Position numbers and translations under genes: made by a program
NCBI GenBank assembly: GCA_933228895.1
Contig: OW121857.1
Span: 7,440,001-7,504,000, forward strand
DNA: 64,000 bases
Direction: 5' to 3'
DNA from: Platycnemis pennipes
Lineage: Eukaryota; Arthropoda; Insecta; Odonata; Platycnemididae
In this document: positions 34,836-46,577 of the stretch, piece after piece
How the letters are laid out: each line of letters starts with the position of its first letter
Position numbering within the stretch: the first letter of the stretch is position 1
Notes under the pieces: model-generated
Databases searched by the model: none
What the model was told of the DNA's origin: nothing
Seen by the model: only the letters and a program-made list of their open reading frames with translations

Positions 34836-36163
34836 ACGCATATATTCCGTTCCAAGTCACGAAAAATTTTACATTTGGTTATTCCAATTTTACCGATATT
34901 TGGAAAACAATTGAGGTTTTTAAAATCTTCCCCTTGACAACGGAAGGAAACTGACTCTCTATACAGGGCCAATGACAACACTGGATCTCAGTCCACCCTT
35001 CCTCGGATCCCTAAGATCCAAACTATCTTTACAGACCCTTTTGTCTCATATTTTGAGTGTCTCCCCCCAATTAGAACGACGTTTGATGTTTCTCGAGGAT
35101 GGTACTATGTCAGTGAAATACGTAGTTTAGGGTGGGCCTATACATAAAGCATTCTTAACATATTACCATTTCATTCAGAATACGGTTAAAAACGAGCATT
35201 CCTGTTACATACTGCCCCTGGGCTCACACTGAGGTAATTTACCCATAATACCAATGCTACTGATGAAAAACAGCCGGATGTTAAGGTGGAGGGATTTGCG
35301 AGCTGACGGAGAAAAATTCTTCGATAAAACCGGCCGCGTGCCCTCTCATTGAATTTGCCCGCATCCATTGGGAGTAATTGGAAGACATAAAATTCCGGCC
35401 ATAGGGATCGGATCGCTTTTAAATTTCTCATCCCCCCCGAGCCCTCTCACTGACATTTCTTCCATTTGAATGTGATTGAAAGGCTTCAAAGCTCGAGGGA
35501 TTTACTCCCAAATATAAACTCCTGAGGATTTATGTTCCCGGAAGCTTCCCTCGTTCCTCCATATCAAATAATTCCGATTGAAAAATGAATTCTGAGAAGA
35601 ATTGAATATCTCCTCACCCAATGAATGAGCAGTTCTTTTTAGCCAGTGCGGTTCATTTTCATCAAGACCGAATTCCAAGATATATGACACGTGAATGATT
35701 TTTTTCCGTTGAAAAAGAAACGTTTTTTTGTACCGGGAATCGGAGCTCGTGTGGAATGACATCAGGCACCAGACAAAAAGCATTTTCAAATAAAAGGCCC
35801 GCAAAATCTGGAGATTATCTCAACTGAGAAATTTCCACGAAGGGTCAATATCACAGAACGAGGGAAATGTGTGGGCAAACTCAATTCCAAGTACACCTCT
35901 TAAAGATAAATGCAATTCTTCTCCTATGGCCAATATAGCTACGTCCTGAGCGAAAATCGTCAAGCCAAGCGCAATACTGTACTGGAAATCCGATAAAAAT
36001 AAAGACATTTTTTGTTCGTTTCATTATTCCGGCAAAATATTAGTCGGCAAATGAATTTCTATTAATTTCCCATAAATGTGGAAATGGGAAATTCATTTTC
36101 ATTTCTTAAAAATAACACTGGATATGATCAATGATCTTTTTCGATGATTTTTTTCTTATGCTA
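34836..36163. other. Unassigned
   Basis: About 1.3 kb with no supported gene. The minus-strand frames at 35186-35431, 35502-35804 and 35820-36008 have no recognisable domains. Confidence 0.4.
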
Positions 36164-36655
36164 GCTCTACACGCTAGGATGAGCGGCCCGGATCAGCCGA
36201 CATAACGGCTGATCACACGGTGTTGAGGCGCCACCACTGTTCAGCCGAGGGGTAGGCTCAGCACAAGGTGTTATCACCTTGGGCTCAGCAAGCCTCGGGA
36301 CCCCAGCTTAAGTAATACGCTTTGTTTTTGTTCGGATTAAACAACTCATGTGGCGCGAAAACGCGGTTGCTATTTAAAACTTGGATAAATAAGATTCTCA
36401 ATCCAATGGAAGGAAACGGGGAAAAAGTTCTGGAAAGTACCGAAGGTAATATAAAGTGATAATATACCAGCAGAATTATCTCATTCTCTCAATAATCATC
36501 TATGCCAGTCATGTTGAGAGTTTACAATGTCATTTTTAAACTTCGGCACCAGATGGCGAAACGTCGATTTAAGTGCTTCGTGTAGAAAGGAAGGCGGCTC
36601 AACGTTCAGGCTGAGCCAAGTACGCTGAACGCAGGCGGACGTGTAGAAGAGGCAT
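36164..36655. mobile_element. Hairpin-rich candidate element
   Basis: The left part has several inverted repeats: GATCAGCCG/CGGCTGATC near 36192-36215, AAGGTG/CACCTT near 36264-36280, and GCTCAGC-type motifs. The right part repeats GGCGGCTCAACGTTCAGGCT-like sequence and ends ACGTGTAGAAGAGGC. The left edge CTCTACACG and the right edge CGTGTAGAAG are weakly complementary. A small DNA element is possible; no TSD was found. Confidence 0.3.
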
Positions 36656-37116
36656 TACATCGGATGACATTCAGTTAAATCACTATAGTTAACGCCACAA
36701 GGTAATTGTTAAAAAAATAGCGCATTTTTTTACCTTCAACTGCTATAATTTAAAATGCATGAGAATAAAATAGTGAGTGAGGAAAGAAGCGAAATATATT
36801 GATGGTTCTAGTTCGTTAAACGAACAACTGAGCACTATTGAGCTGAGCTCAATTGTTGAATTCTACACTTGGTGGAAATTCATTTTCAATTAAGAAAAGG
36901 TACAATGTTTTTTCCTCCAAAATATTTATTGGTACAAGCCAGCTTTCGACGCTATTGAGCTGGTTACCAAAGGGGCAATAAGCTGATACTGATTATTAAG
37001 CATTACAGATTCCTTGCGAGGGGTGCATAATAGAATTAAGAAATTTAAAGGGAAGATATTATTGATGAAAACCTTTGCAGCTAAGCTTGCAGCTGAGGTT
37101 GAGGCATCAGTGGCAT
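36656..37116. other. Unassigned, possible Penelope-like trace
   Basis: No gene is seen. On the minus strand near 36970-36920, AGCTCAATAGCGTCGAAAGC followed by AATAAATATTTT loosely resembles a Penelope-like terminal motif, too weak to call. Confidence 0.3.
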
Positions 37117-38037
37117 TCAATTCACTACAGACGTGGTAACATTTACTTTAACGGCTGAAACACTGCGATATGGAAGGAAAGGGGAAAGTACCACCTTATT
37201 ATCCCGTGAAGTCGCAGCTACCCCACTCTTTTCTTTTTACTAAGGAGCCTATGGAGTTAAATATTCCAGAGATAAAATCGTCCCCCATTCAGATCTCAGA
37301 GAGAGTGTGTCCGTTAAGTGTGATAAACATTTTAAGGTAGGAGTATGCAACACGAGATCGCTTCGGACCTGCGGAAGACTGGAGAACCTAAGGTCATGCT
37401 TAGAACAAAACAGCCAAAACAAACAAAAAGAACATGCGATGAATGGGCCTCTCAACATTCTAGGAATCAGCTAAATGAACTGGCCTGAGGAAGAAGAGTT
37501 TAGAAGTGGAAGTTAAGAATTATTGACATCGGTTCATTAGAGGATTATAATGGTGTAATATAATCTTTATGTATTAATGTCACACATTTATTACACGAAA
37601 CATGCACACTATAAGAAATTGCCGTCACGAAATTCACTTAAAAACTAATGAAACACCAACAAAAAACATACACTTCTCTTCAGGCTCGCACTTAACAGGC
37701 CATACACTTTTACACTTTCTTTTCTTTCGAGCCACTTCTTAAATCAAATCAGACACAACACAACAACACCAATAATCTCTCTTCCCTTACGAATACTTAT
37801 TCACCCACACGGACACCAACTAGCTCACAAAAAAATGCCCTTTCTTAAGCACGCGTCACTTTCCGTCTCCACACCACCGCGTCTAACACACAACTCCCTA
37901 ATTCTCCCTCTTTCCTATTGTTTCCTTAATTATCCAACACTTCTGGCTATTGTCTCCGGCGTTACCTAGGAACATATGTTTACTTCCATTTTTGCACAAT
38001 TCATTATTGATCTTGGCGGTTCAATTGTTACGTTGCA
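37117..38037 (-). mobile_element. LTR-type repeat R5, copy 1
   Basis: Positions 37554-38037, read on the minus strand, run from TGCAACGTAACAATTG to TATATTACA and match the LTR-like unit at 43881-44327, so this is a ~484-bp LTR candidate. It adjoins 37117-37553, which is also present next to the LTR in the copy at 41639 and is therefore probably internal element sequence. The minus-strand frame at 37249-37458 within it is similar in both copies but unrecognised. No reverse transcriptase or integrase is present. Confidence 0.6.
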
Positions 38038-38081
38038 ATTGTTTAGATCCCGACCAAACCTGTAGATATCGTACTGGTGAA

Positions 38082-38205
38082 ACTTTACATGCCTAAGTTG
38101 GACTACGAAGATGAATAAGTGTACTCTATGTAGATATAACTTAACTTTACATGCCTACGTTGGACTACGGATATGAATAAGTGTACTCTATGTAGATATA
38201 ACTTA
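38082..38205 (+). repeat. 62-bp tandem duplication
   Basis: Two adjacent copies (38082-38143 and 38144-38205) begin ACTTTACATGCCTA and end TAGATATAACTTAA, with about three differences. Confidence 0.9.
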
Positions 38206-39497
38206 AGTGATACAACAGGTAAGAGGAAAAGAAAATTTAATTTTCGTTGGAGATTGGAATTGTCGGTAAAGGTTAAGATTGAAGAATAACTGGAAAATAT
38301 AGAACGGGAAATTGAAATGAGAGAGGAGAAATACAGAATTCTGCAAGCAACACAATTTGGTGGTGGCAACACAATGTATCTACTAGCATCATTGTAACTA
38401 ACTACCAACGGAAAAGATATTGGAGCAAAATGACAGAAAATAATTTTTAATTCAGTGGATTTGTAAATTTTCTTTAGTGGCAATTCTGCAATTGTGCAAT
38501 TTCAGTGGACAACTCCGCTACGGTATTCCCGGCTAGTTCGCAATCCTTGGATTTATCAACTCCTCCGGAAATTTAAATGCTTAAACCCATTCACCATCAT
38601 TATCACGAGAAGGGGAGTTCTCGTTAATATACATGCACATATATACGAAGTCAATATATCACTTCCATTACAGGTTCAAATGGTTCATTTCATTGAGGCA
38701 AATGCCCAGAGTCCAGACACGTTTAACCGCGTGTCACTCAATTAAAATCACGCCGATACTCAAAGCCTTATTAAGTTCCGTCGCTTCAGATAACCAATCA
38801 TCCAATCCAGTATCATAAAATTAAATCAGTTGGTACGTAATGGTCATAACTAGAAGGTGGATAACAGTTCAATTTCAATCTTTAAAAAGCCCAAGTTTCA
38901 CCTTTAATCAGGCCACTATTCCTGACAAAATAGCCAGGAACACAGACCTCCATGGAAAACCTAATTTCTCTTTGAGAAGAGCTCGTTCAAACAATGTCAC
39001 TTAAAATCAGTGTCATGCAACAGACATTGTTTTTCGTGTAACTTCGTTAATGCCTCGTTCATACACGGCAGCAGCTGCACTCAGGGAAAATAGCCAGGAG
39101 CACATAACGCTGGGAGTCAGTTTATGCCAGTTTGATATTATCCATCTAACTGGGTTAAGGTACATTTTGGAATAGTGAGTTTACCAGCCATTTCGTGCAA
39201 TAAACCAGGGATTCTATTCACATTATAAAAGCACATTAATGTGAGCCACTCAAGTTTAGCAATGTCAGAAACAAGCGAGTACATCAACCCTGTTCTGCAA
39301 AGTGCGCAATGAACCTCAACATGAATGTGATGCTTTTATGGTGTGACTGGTACATTGTATTCTACTTATGGCTCCATCATAGACTTTTGGAAGTTTGAAA
39401 ATTAAAAAGTTAATGGCAAGCTGAAATAGATATCCTATCATTTCGCAAACCTTCACTCAGTTATTACGTTTTCCGGCTTCACTTTGTCACTTCAAGT
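38206..39497. other. Unassigned
   Basis: About 1.3 kb with no supported gene. Frames at 38103-38483 (-) and 38494-38818 (+) are unrecognised. Confidence 0.4.
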
Positions 39498-39885
39498 TGT
39501 CATCAATTTCTCTAATTTTGTAATCATGGTCCAGTCTACCATAGTAAGTTGGGGTTCGCAAAATATTTTTAACATCATCACTGAAAATATGGTCTTGGAA
39601 TTTGTTTAAGAGATTAAGTCTAAATTTCAACCTGCGATCTGACAATGATTCCCAATTTAATTCTTCTAATATACTGGTTACGCTAATAAGGTTATCGTGC
39701 CGTCCCTTTACAAATCTTGCCGATCTTTGCTGCACACGTTCAAGTTCATTACTTAGACCGATTTCGTAGGGATCCCATTCCCTGGCACCATATTCCAAAG
39801 AGGTCTAACGAGGGAAAAGTAGCTGACTTCTCGTACATCATCGTCACATTTACCCAATACTCTTTTGACGAATCCCAGTTTCGTG
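39498..39885 (-). mobile_element. LINE-B copy B3, internal fragment
   Basis: The minus strand encodes ELERVQQRSARFVKGRHDNL, LNWESLSDRRLKFRLNLLNK and KNILRTPTYYGRLDHDYKIR in one frame (39798-39487), preceded in another frame by LGFVKRVLGKCDDDVREVSY. Both the 5' part and the 3' tail are missing, which is unusual for simple 5' truncation. Confidence 0.85.
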
Positions 39886-41100
39886 AGATGCGGGGCGACT
39901 ACGTGTATTTCGGTCCGCGTTTGGTGACCCTTTACAGCGCCCTGAGGGAAGATGATCCAACGACGATCAAGATCGGAGTGAAAACTGAGGAGGATGTAGT
40001 TGACGATGCTTAGAGATGGGGAGGGGGTGTCAGGAGGGGAGGAAGTGGGCCAATCAACGCATCTTCTTTGGGTCAAAAAGATGAAAGGAAGCAAACGAAC
40101 ATTTCGACCGTTCAAGGGAAGGGTTTGAAACGATGGATGGACTAACTTTTCACAATTAAGCGGCAAATATTTCGCTAAACGAAGGAAAACAATGGAGAGC
40201 ATGGAACGTGGCCTAATCACTGTTCATGTGGTTTTGCCTGTGATTGTGTAAGCATAGCTTTATATAAGTGTCGATTGGTGCTTGTTTTATTACATGTAAA
40301 TCATCCTACGTGATATGGTGCCTGTGTTTATTACGTGTTGAGCGATGCCTGATTATTTCGGTCTGTTGTAATTTAAGTGGGCAACATATTCTTTGTTTCT
40401 AGTCATGATATTCCTACGTGTCTTCACAATGTAACGCATGTCACATGATGCGCAATGGATTTTGGGTATTGCAGGTTTTTTTCTCCGTGATAATCTAACC
40501 CTTTGTGTTACCTAGGAGATATTTTAATTTATTCTTTTTGCTTCAGGACATTTTTACGGCTAATTTAAAAATTTTGTCCGAAACTAAATTAAGGGTCAAA
40601 TGGAAGTTTTATGTACCAAATTTCTTTGAAGTCGTTATTTTTAGTTATATCTTTTATACAATTTCATTCCTTAAGATCCTTAAATTCTCTCATGCGTGTT
40701 GACTTTCAATAATCTTGTAAAATAACATTCCGTTTACTCTTGTCAATAAATGATATGGAGAAGGGAATTGGTTACTATGCTAGTTTTCATAAATAAAATC
40801 AACAGTAGTAACGAGGCTACTGAGATTGTCAACGAAATGAACCGACTCCACATTTATTGGTGTCAAAAATAGAAATGATATCATCCACACAGTGTAAATG
40901 TAATGTTGAGAATTAATGGAATTTCTTTTTGAAGGTATCCTCAAAATGAACCATGAAGCCATTGGCTAGAAAAGGAGACAGGGATAGTTGCCAAAGGTGG
41001 TCCCAAATTCTTGTTTATATAAGTCCCCTTGGAATACGAAGAAATTTTGGCTCATTCTGGGGGAGTCTGGGGCAACCATCGATATTTTATTTTCTGACCC
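39886..41100. other. Unassigned
   Basis: No supported gene. The apparent frames at 39717-40013 (+) and 39753-40220 (-) run across the LINE-B edge and are not credible as genes. Confidence 0.4.
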
Positions 41101-41638
41101 AATGGAGTCGTTTGCCGTATTTTTGATTGCCGAATCTTGTAGAGTTTGCAAAATGAAAAGACCCGTATTTTTCCGTTTTTTGATTCGTAAATTAATTCTG
41201 GAGTTATAAGCGGCGAAAAACTGATGTTTTTAACCCTTTCGGAAAAGTGGGCGTGGTGCAACCTCTGACGTATATCGGCTTCTTCCAATCACAACTGAGC
41301 CCGCGAAGCTACTTTGCCTTATCGCAATGGGGGGGGGACACAACTGACCGTGCCAATAGGAGCAGTTGCGACAGCATCTGTGCGAGCAGACATTCCGAGA
41401 ACCCCCCTCCACTCCCTTACCTTCCCATAAGAGCAGTCAAGGACGGGAGGAAAATGACGTCAATGTTATCAAAGCAGCTTTTTCGATGGGCGTCACCTTT
41501 TGCTTATTTTAATTTTTGATTTATGAATGAATGGTTGTGGTTAGAAGATTAATTTTTTCACTAAAATTCTTTTTTTGTTTCTATCTAACGATTTCGTGTA
41601 CAAAATTGCGATTTCGGTTCCGAGTAAACGCCCCCATT
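41101..41638 (+). mobile_element. MITE-1 copy 5
   Basis: A 538-bp copy with ends AATGGAGTCGTTTGCC and GTAAACGCCCCCATT. Its right end coincides with the left edge of R5 copy 2: the base sequence ATTCACTACAG is shared with the R5 edge at 37117. Confidence 0.85.
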
Positions 41639-42343
41639 CACTACAGATGTGGTAACATTTACTTTAACGGCTGAAACACTGCGATATGGAAGGAAAGTGG
41701 AAACTATCACATTATTATTCCGTGATATCGCAGCTACTCCACTATTTTCTTTTTACTAAGGAACTTATGGAGTTAAATATCCCAGAGATAAAATCGTCCC
41801 CCAGTCAGATCTTAGAGAGAGTGTGTCCGTAAAGAGTATTAAACATTTTAAGATAGGAGCATGCAACGCGAGATCGCTTCGGACCTCCGGAATACTGTAC
41901 AACCTAAGGTCATGCATAGAACAAAACAGCCAAAACAAAAACAACATCAATGAATGGGCCTCTCAACATTCCACAAATCAGCTAAATGAATCGGCCTGAG
42001 GAAGGATAGTTTAGGAGTGGAAGTTAAGAATTATTGACACCGGTTCATTAGAGGATTATAATGGAGTAATATAATCTTTATGTATTAATGTCACACATTT
42101 ATTACACAAAACAAGCACAACATAAGAAACTGCCGCCACGAAATTCACTTAAAAATTAATCAAACACCAACAAACAACATACACTTCTCTTCAGGCTCGC
42201 ACTTAACAGGCCATACACTTTTACACTTTCTTTTCTTTCGAGCCACTTCTTAAATCAAATGAGACACAACACAACAACACCAATAACCACTCTTCCCTCA
42301 CGAATGCTTATTCACCCACACAGACACCAACTAGCTCACAAAA
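41639..42343 (-). mobile_element. LTR-type repeat R5, copy 2 (truncated)
   Basis: Aligns in direct orientation with 37121-37840: ACTTTAACGGCTGAAACACT, then the ATCGTCCCCCA block, then the LTR-like part from about 42066. It stops in ACCAACTAGCTCACAAAA, losing roughly the last 200 bp of the LTR. A few percent to ten percent divergence is apparent by eye. Confidence 0.7.
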
Positions 42344-43018
42344 TTGTGACAGTGACACTAACCAGTTTTTCAAGCTATGATAGACACGTTAATTAGCAAA
42401 CTTGGGAGTAAATTTGGCACTTTTATTTTAAAGAAAAATAACTGTCAGAAGTGAGGCTGGAGAAACACGTTTTCAGGAACAAGATACGAATAAAGGGTTA
42501 GTTTCCCTTCCCTCCTATTTCGAAAATGAACGAATATCAGTTTAACTGTGTTTAAAATCTATCCTACCCTCATGCAAAATTCCGGTTTGTTGGCGCGCCC
42601 TCGCCCGGACCCAAAGGTGACTTAAGATGAGATGAAAACAATGGATAAAGGCGAATGGTAAGGAGGCATACTTTCTGTAGCTCATCTCTTCTTCCTCAAG
42701 GACAAAGGAGGTGGCACCTGCTTCAGATGGCGCCCCGAGAAAGGCGCCAACCTCACTCCTTCGAACACGCGGCCATCTCCGCGAGCCTTGACGGACGGTG
42801 TATCACTCCGGTTCCATTTCACGCACCATGAAAGCCTTCCCGCTTTAAAACACCTCTCCGGTTGAGAGGAGGCATATTTCTAGGAGGGGGGGGGGGGGCG
42901 ACTAGCGAGGAAAATTCTCGAGAAAAGGTCAGCTGACAGTGAGACGCACCCTTTTCCTAATGGAGTCCTCCATCAAGTAGCGGTAAACATGCACAATACA
43001 GTTAAAGAGCTTTAATTT
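42344..43018. other. Unassigned, GC-rich in part
   Basis: A GC-rich stretch (42580-42910) with a run of about 14 G near 42885 is followed by AT-rich sequence. No gene was recognised. Confidence 0.4.
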
Positions 43019-43710
43019 AAAGAGTACTGGGTAAGTGTGACGATCATGTACGAGAAATCAGCCACTTTTCCCTTGTTAGACCTCATTTGGAACATGCTGC
43101 CAGTGTAAGGGATCACTACGAAATAGGCCTAAATAACGAATTTGTACGTGTGCAGCGAAGATCGGCAAGATTTGTAAAGGGACGGTACGATAACCTTATT
43201 AGCGTAACCAGTATATTAAATGAATTAAATTGGGAATCATTGTCAGATCGCAGGTTGAAATTTAGACTTAATCTCCTAAATAAACTCCAAGATAATATTT
43301 TCAGTGATGACGTTAAAAATATTTTGCGAACCCCAACTTACTATGATAGACTGGACCGTGATTAGAAAATTAGAGAAATTGATTGCCGAACTGACAGATT
43401 CAAAATGTCCCTTTTTCCTTGTACATTTAGGGATATGAATAACGGTAAATATATCCAGTACGAGTGTAGCAATGGATAACATTGGTAGTTGCATATTGGT
43501 GTAAGAACTTGAAGCTAACCCAACTAACAGCATGTTTTTGCATGTATGCTTTGCTATTTTTATCTTATTTTAAATAGTGAAATTTAGAACAGTATACAAA
43601 TACTACTCTTTATTTATGCATGATATGTAGTGCATGTTTGGTGAGAATTCACCCCCTGCCACACACCTTTATGGTGACCTGCAGGTTATTATGTAGATGT
43701 AGCTGTACAT
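43019..43710 (+). mobile_element. LINE-B copy B4, 3' end
   Basis: From RVLGKCDDHVREIS-type sequence through the clean frame 43087-43365 (VQRRSARFVKGRYDNLIS, LNWESLSDRRLKFRLNLLNK, ILRTPTYYDRL). A stop at the expected HDYKIR position follows, then DCRTDRFKMSLFPC and the YECSNG end. The 3' part keeps CCCAACTAACAGCATG, CACCCCCTGCCACACACC and a TATGTAGATGTAGCTGTA end. Confidence 0.9.
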
Positions 43711-43880
43711 ATTCAGGCTTGCGGTGGTGAGACTGCTTCTTATATAACTCCAATCTTCCTATGCTTCAAAAAAAGTAATTTATAGACAAATAATGTCATT
43801 GAGATTTGACATTTCCAACTCCCTCTTGAGTAAGCCCACATTAAATAGGAGAGGAATAGGCAAGTATGGGGATCGGAAAG

Positions 43881-44327
43881 TGTAACGTAACAATTGAGCC
43901 GCCGCAATAAACAATGCAAGGTGTAATAATGGAAGTAAACAAGCGTTGGTAATTAAGGAACAATAGGAGAGAGGAGAATCGGGGAGTTGTGTGTTAGACG
44001 CGGTGGTGTGGAGACGCAAAAGTGTCGCGTGCTTAAGTAAGGGCATTATTTGTGAGCTGGTTGGTGTCCGTGTGGGTGAATAAGTATTCGTGAGGGAAGA
44101 GTGGTTATTGGTGTTGTTGTGTAGTGGCTGATTTGAATTAAGAAGTGTCTTGAAAGAAAATAAAGTGTATCAGTGTACGGCCTGTTACGTGCGAGCCTGA
44201 AGAGAAGTGCATTTTGTTTGATGGTGTTTGATTAATTTTAAAGTGCATTTCGTTAGGGCAATTTCTTATGTTGTGCTAGTTTATTGTAATAAAGGTGTAT
44301 GATTAATACATAAAGGAATATATTACA
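43881..44327 (+). mobile_element. Solo LTR with 4-bp TSD
   Basis: The 447-bp unit starts TGTAACGTAACAATTG and ends AATATATTACA, with TG..CA edges and a short TGTAA/TTACA inverted repeat, as in LTRs. AAAG lies immediately before (43877-43880) and after (44328-44331), a plausible 4-bp TSD. AATAAA-type signals occur near 44160 and 44288. It matches R5 copies 1 and 2 in inverted orientation. A gypsy-like origin fits the TSD length but is inference. Confidence 0.65.
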
Positions 44328-44331
44328 AAAG

Positions 44332-44930
44332 CTAGGATTTGATCACGTGATTGCAACGCATCACAGGATTGTGGAGTGTTGAAAAGATCTATCAGCTAAA
44401 GAGAAAGGGGTTCTTATACCTTGCGTATGCGGAGGAAGATGAGGTTGCATTTGGGCACAAGGAGAATGTCTTGGATGTGGAAATTCAAAATGTCTAGCGA
44501 TCGAGTGAGAGACCCAGTGTGCGACATCATGGAGAAGAATCTGGAAGTGACAAACCCCGCAGGGTATGGGCTTTAAGGAAACAAGACATGATTCTTCGGC
44601 CACCGTTGCTCTCCCAGACGAAGTGAGGCTCCATCCCAAAGTTACTCGTCTGTCCAAACACAATTTTCAGCCCTGCGAAGTGCAACCGCTCAACTAAGGA
44701 CTCAAATGTTACCTTTGACTCCTCCTATCAATTTATATAAAAGCCTAGTTCGTGACTATAAAGTAGACCTCTGGTTAAGGGAGCCTCCTGGTGGCAAACG
44801 CCATCACCAGCAACTGCGGGGAGAAGATAAAGAGCGTCTCAATGTTACCACACCCTAACGTCTGGGAACCATCAAAAATATGGTAATCGTGAATTATGAC
44901 AAAGGAATCAGAATAGTAATCATAGACCAT
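44332..44930. other. Unassigned, possibly 5' part of LINE-C
   Basis: No readable domain was found. It could hold decayed endonuclease sequence of the LINE fragment that follows. Confidence 0.3.
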
Positions 44931-45345
44931 AGTAATCATAGTAGAAGAGCGTTGGGAAAAAATTAAATGTGGACTACAGGAACCCGCAAAAGAAGTTCTT
45001 GGAAGAAGAAAATTTGCCAAGAAGAAGCCATGATCACGGAAGAAGTCTTAGGGCTGATTGAAGAAAGAAGAAAGTAGAAGAATATGAAAACTGAAGAAGG
45101 GCAGCTTTGGTACAAAGGACTAAAGGAAATTTCCATTTCATTTCAGAATGACCCAAAAAAAAGTATACCCTTACCTAAACCAAATATGACGTTGCTTAAA
45201 AGATGTTTTTTGTATGTGGGACAAAAGGTATACAATCTATTACCCCAGTCATGCACTATTTCTAAGTCTGTGAAAAAATGTTTGGAAAATGTACATTCCT
45301 GGCTTCTCACCAAAGAAAGTGTAGAGCAAATATTGTTGTCAATAA
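44931..45345 (+). pseudogene. LINE-C remnant, endonuclease-RT linker and C-terminus
   Basis: A frame near 44946 reads VEERWEKIKCGLQEPAKEVL and GRRKFAKKKP, then with one base restored to frame continues ITEEVLGLIEERRK. This arrangement (basic KKKPW followed by ITEE and ERR) is common between the endonuclease and reverse transcriptase of LINEs. The frame from 45084 then gives YVGQKVYNLLPQ, like the K.YN.LP signature at LINE C-termini, so most of the polymerase appears deleted. A 290-bp TTAA element interrupts it at 45346. Sequence up to about 45900, with TAATAAAACATATTATTATT, may be its 3' end. It differs from LINE A and B. Confidence 0.5.
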
Positions 45346-45349
45346 TTAA

Positions 45350-45639
45350 CACGTTCAACCCGACGGACGCGAATGCGCGTCCGAGGTGCGTTGCCAAGAC
45401 ACCGAAGGACGCGCATTCGCGTCTGTTAATGACCTCTCTGATGACCTCACTGAAGAACTCTCTGAAGACTTCCTTGAAGAACGCGAACTCATTTCTTTAA
45501 TAAATTATCGAGTTTTATTATAAAAAATTTTTTTTAACTAATTTTATAATTACATTTAATTGACTGGCCAAATTAATGTGGAGGAAAAACCTTGCCGTTT
45601 TTCACGATTGCACACTAGAAATATTCCGGGTTGAATGTG
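45350..45639. mobile_element. 290-bp TTAA-flanked MITE (piggyBac-like)
   Basis: TTAA flanks both sides (45346-45349 and 45640-45643). The ends read CACGTTCAACCCGACGG and, reversed, CACATTCAACCCGGAA, a TIR of about 13 bp of a form common in insect piggyBac-like elements. Near the left end are two GC-rich palindromes, GGACGCGAATGCGCGTCC (45365-45382) and GGACGCGCATTCGCGTCT (45407-45424), then a 12-bp-period CTCTCTGAAGA-type repeat (45425-45485). No transposase is encoded. Confidence 0.85.
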
Positions 45640-45900
45640 TTAACGTAAATGAGTTATAAATAAACTGTTAGTAAGTTGATTTAAAGGTACGCACTTCCAT
45701 TGTTAAGAGATTGTCATGGTATCACAGAGGTATCATGGTATACACGAGCTATATGTATCTCTAAGTAAAGCATAATGTATTATTATTTGATGGTACCCTT
45801 AAACAGGTTCTCCTTCAAAGCCACCTTAAATTAATATACATATACTATTGAAATGTAATTTGTGTATGGAGTAATAAAACATATTATTATTATATTTAAA

Positions 45901-46577
45901 AAAAAGACGCCTGAGACCCGATCTAAAGAGAGCAAAACTGCCATCTGTATGGATTATCCAGGAAACATGAGTTTAATTCCGCTATCCTATTTCCGCAATC
46001 CAAACTCTTTACAAATATGTTTATTTCAAAGTTTTGAATGATTATGCGAGCCTTAAGATAGTCATACCTTAAATAATTACCAAACGTACTTCAAATAATT
46101 TCTGAAGTAACCGCTAAAATGAATTCAATAGAGCCCTAAAATGCTTTCCTTCCCATTACGAATATTCGGAGATCATCAGAGGCACGGCGCTAATTTAAAC
46201 CTGAGGGAAAATGCCGACTTAACAAGTCAAATATCAAGAGAACACAGATATAAAAACAACAATAGTTTATCCTTATAATTTCAAAGCAAATATCATGTTA
46301 TCGTAACCAATCTGGCAAGATAGACCAAGCAATGAATAAAAAAAATGAATTTAATTAATGTAAGCAAGCAAAAAAAATATGAATGTAATTAATGCAAGTC
46401 CAAATGCACTGTCTAAAAATATACAGCTCCCTTCTCTGATCGTAATTAAACTGAGACATAAACATAGCAGGGTCGATGAACAGTTTACGAAATCTTTGCG
46501 TATTAAGAAAACAAAATACAGCTTTGAACGAAAATAAAGAAGACCGAATGTAATGAAAATGAATGTCCGCTTACATG
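45901..46577. other. Unassigned, AT-rich
   Basis: No supported gene. The minus frame at 46351-46662 is hydrophobic, runs into MITE-2 and is not credible. Confidence 0.4.

Noticed and set aside
39717..40220. Overlapping frames of 98 and 155 codons at the LINE-B3 edge
   Set aside because: Both run across the LINE boundary and include LINE-B antisense or out-of-frame sequence.
45084..45500. A 138-codon frame as a host gene
   Set aside because: Its second half is the 290-bp TTAA element, and the first half reads as a LINE remnant.
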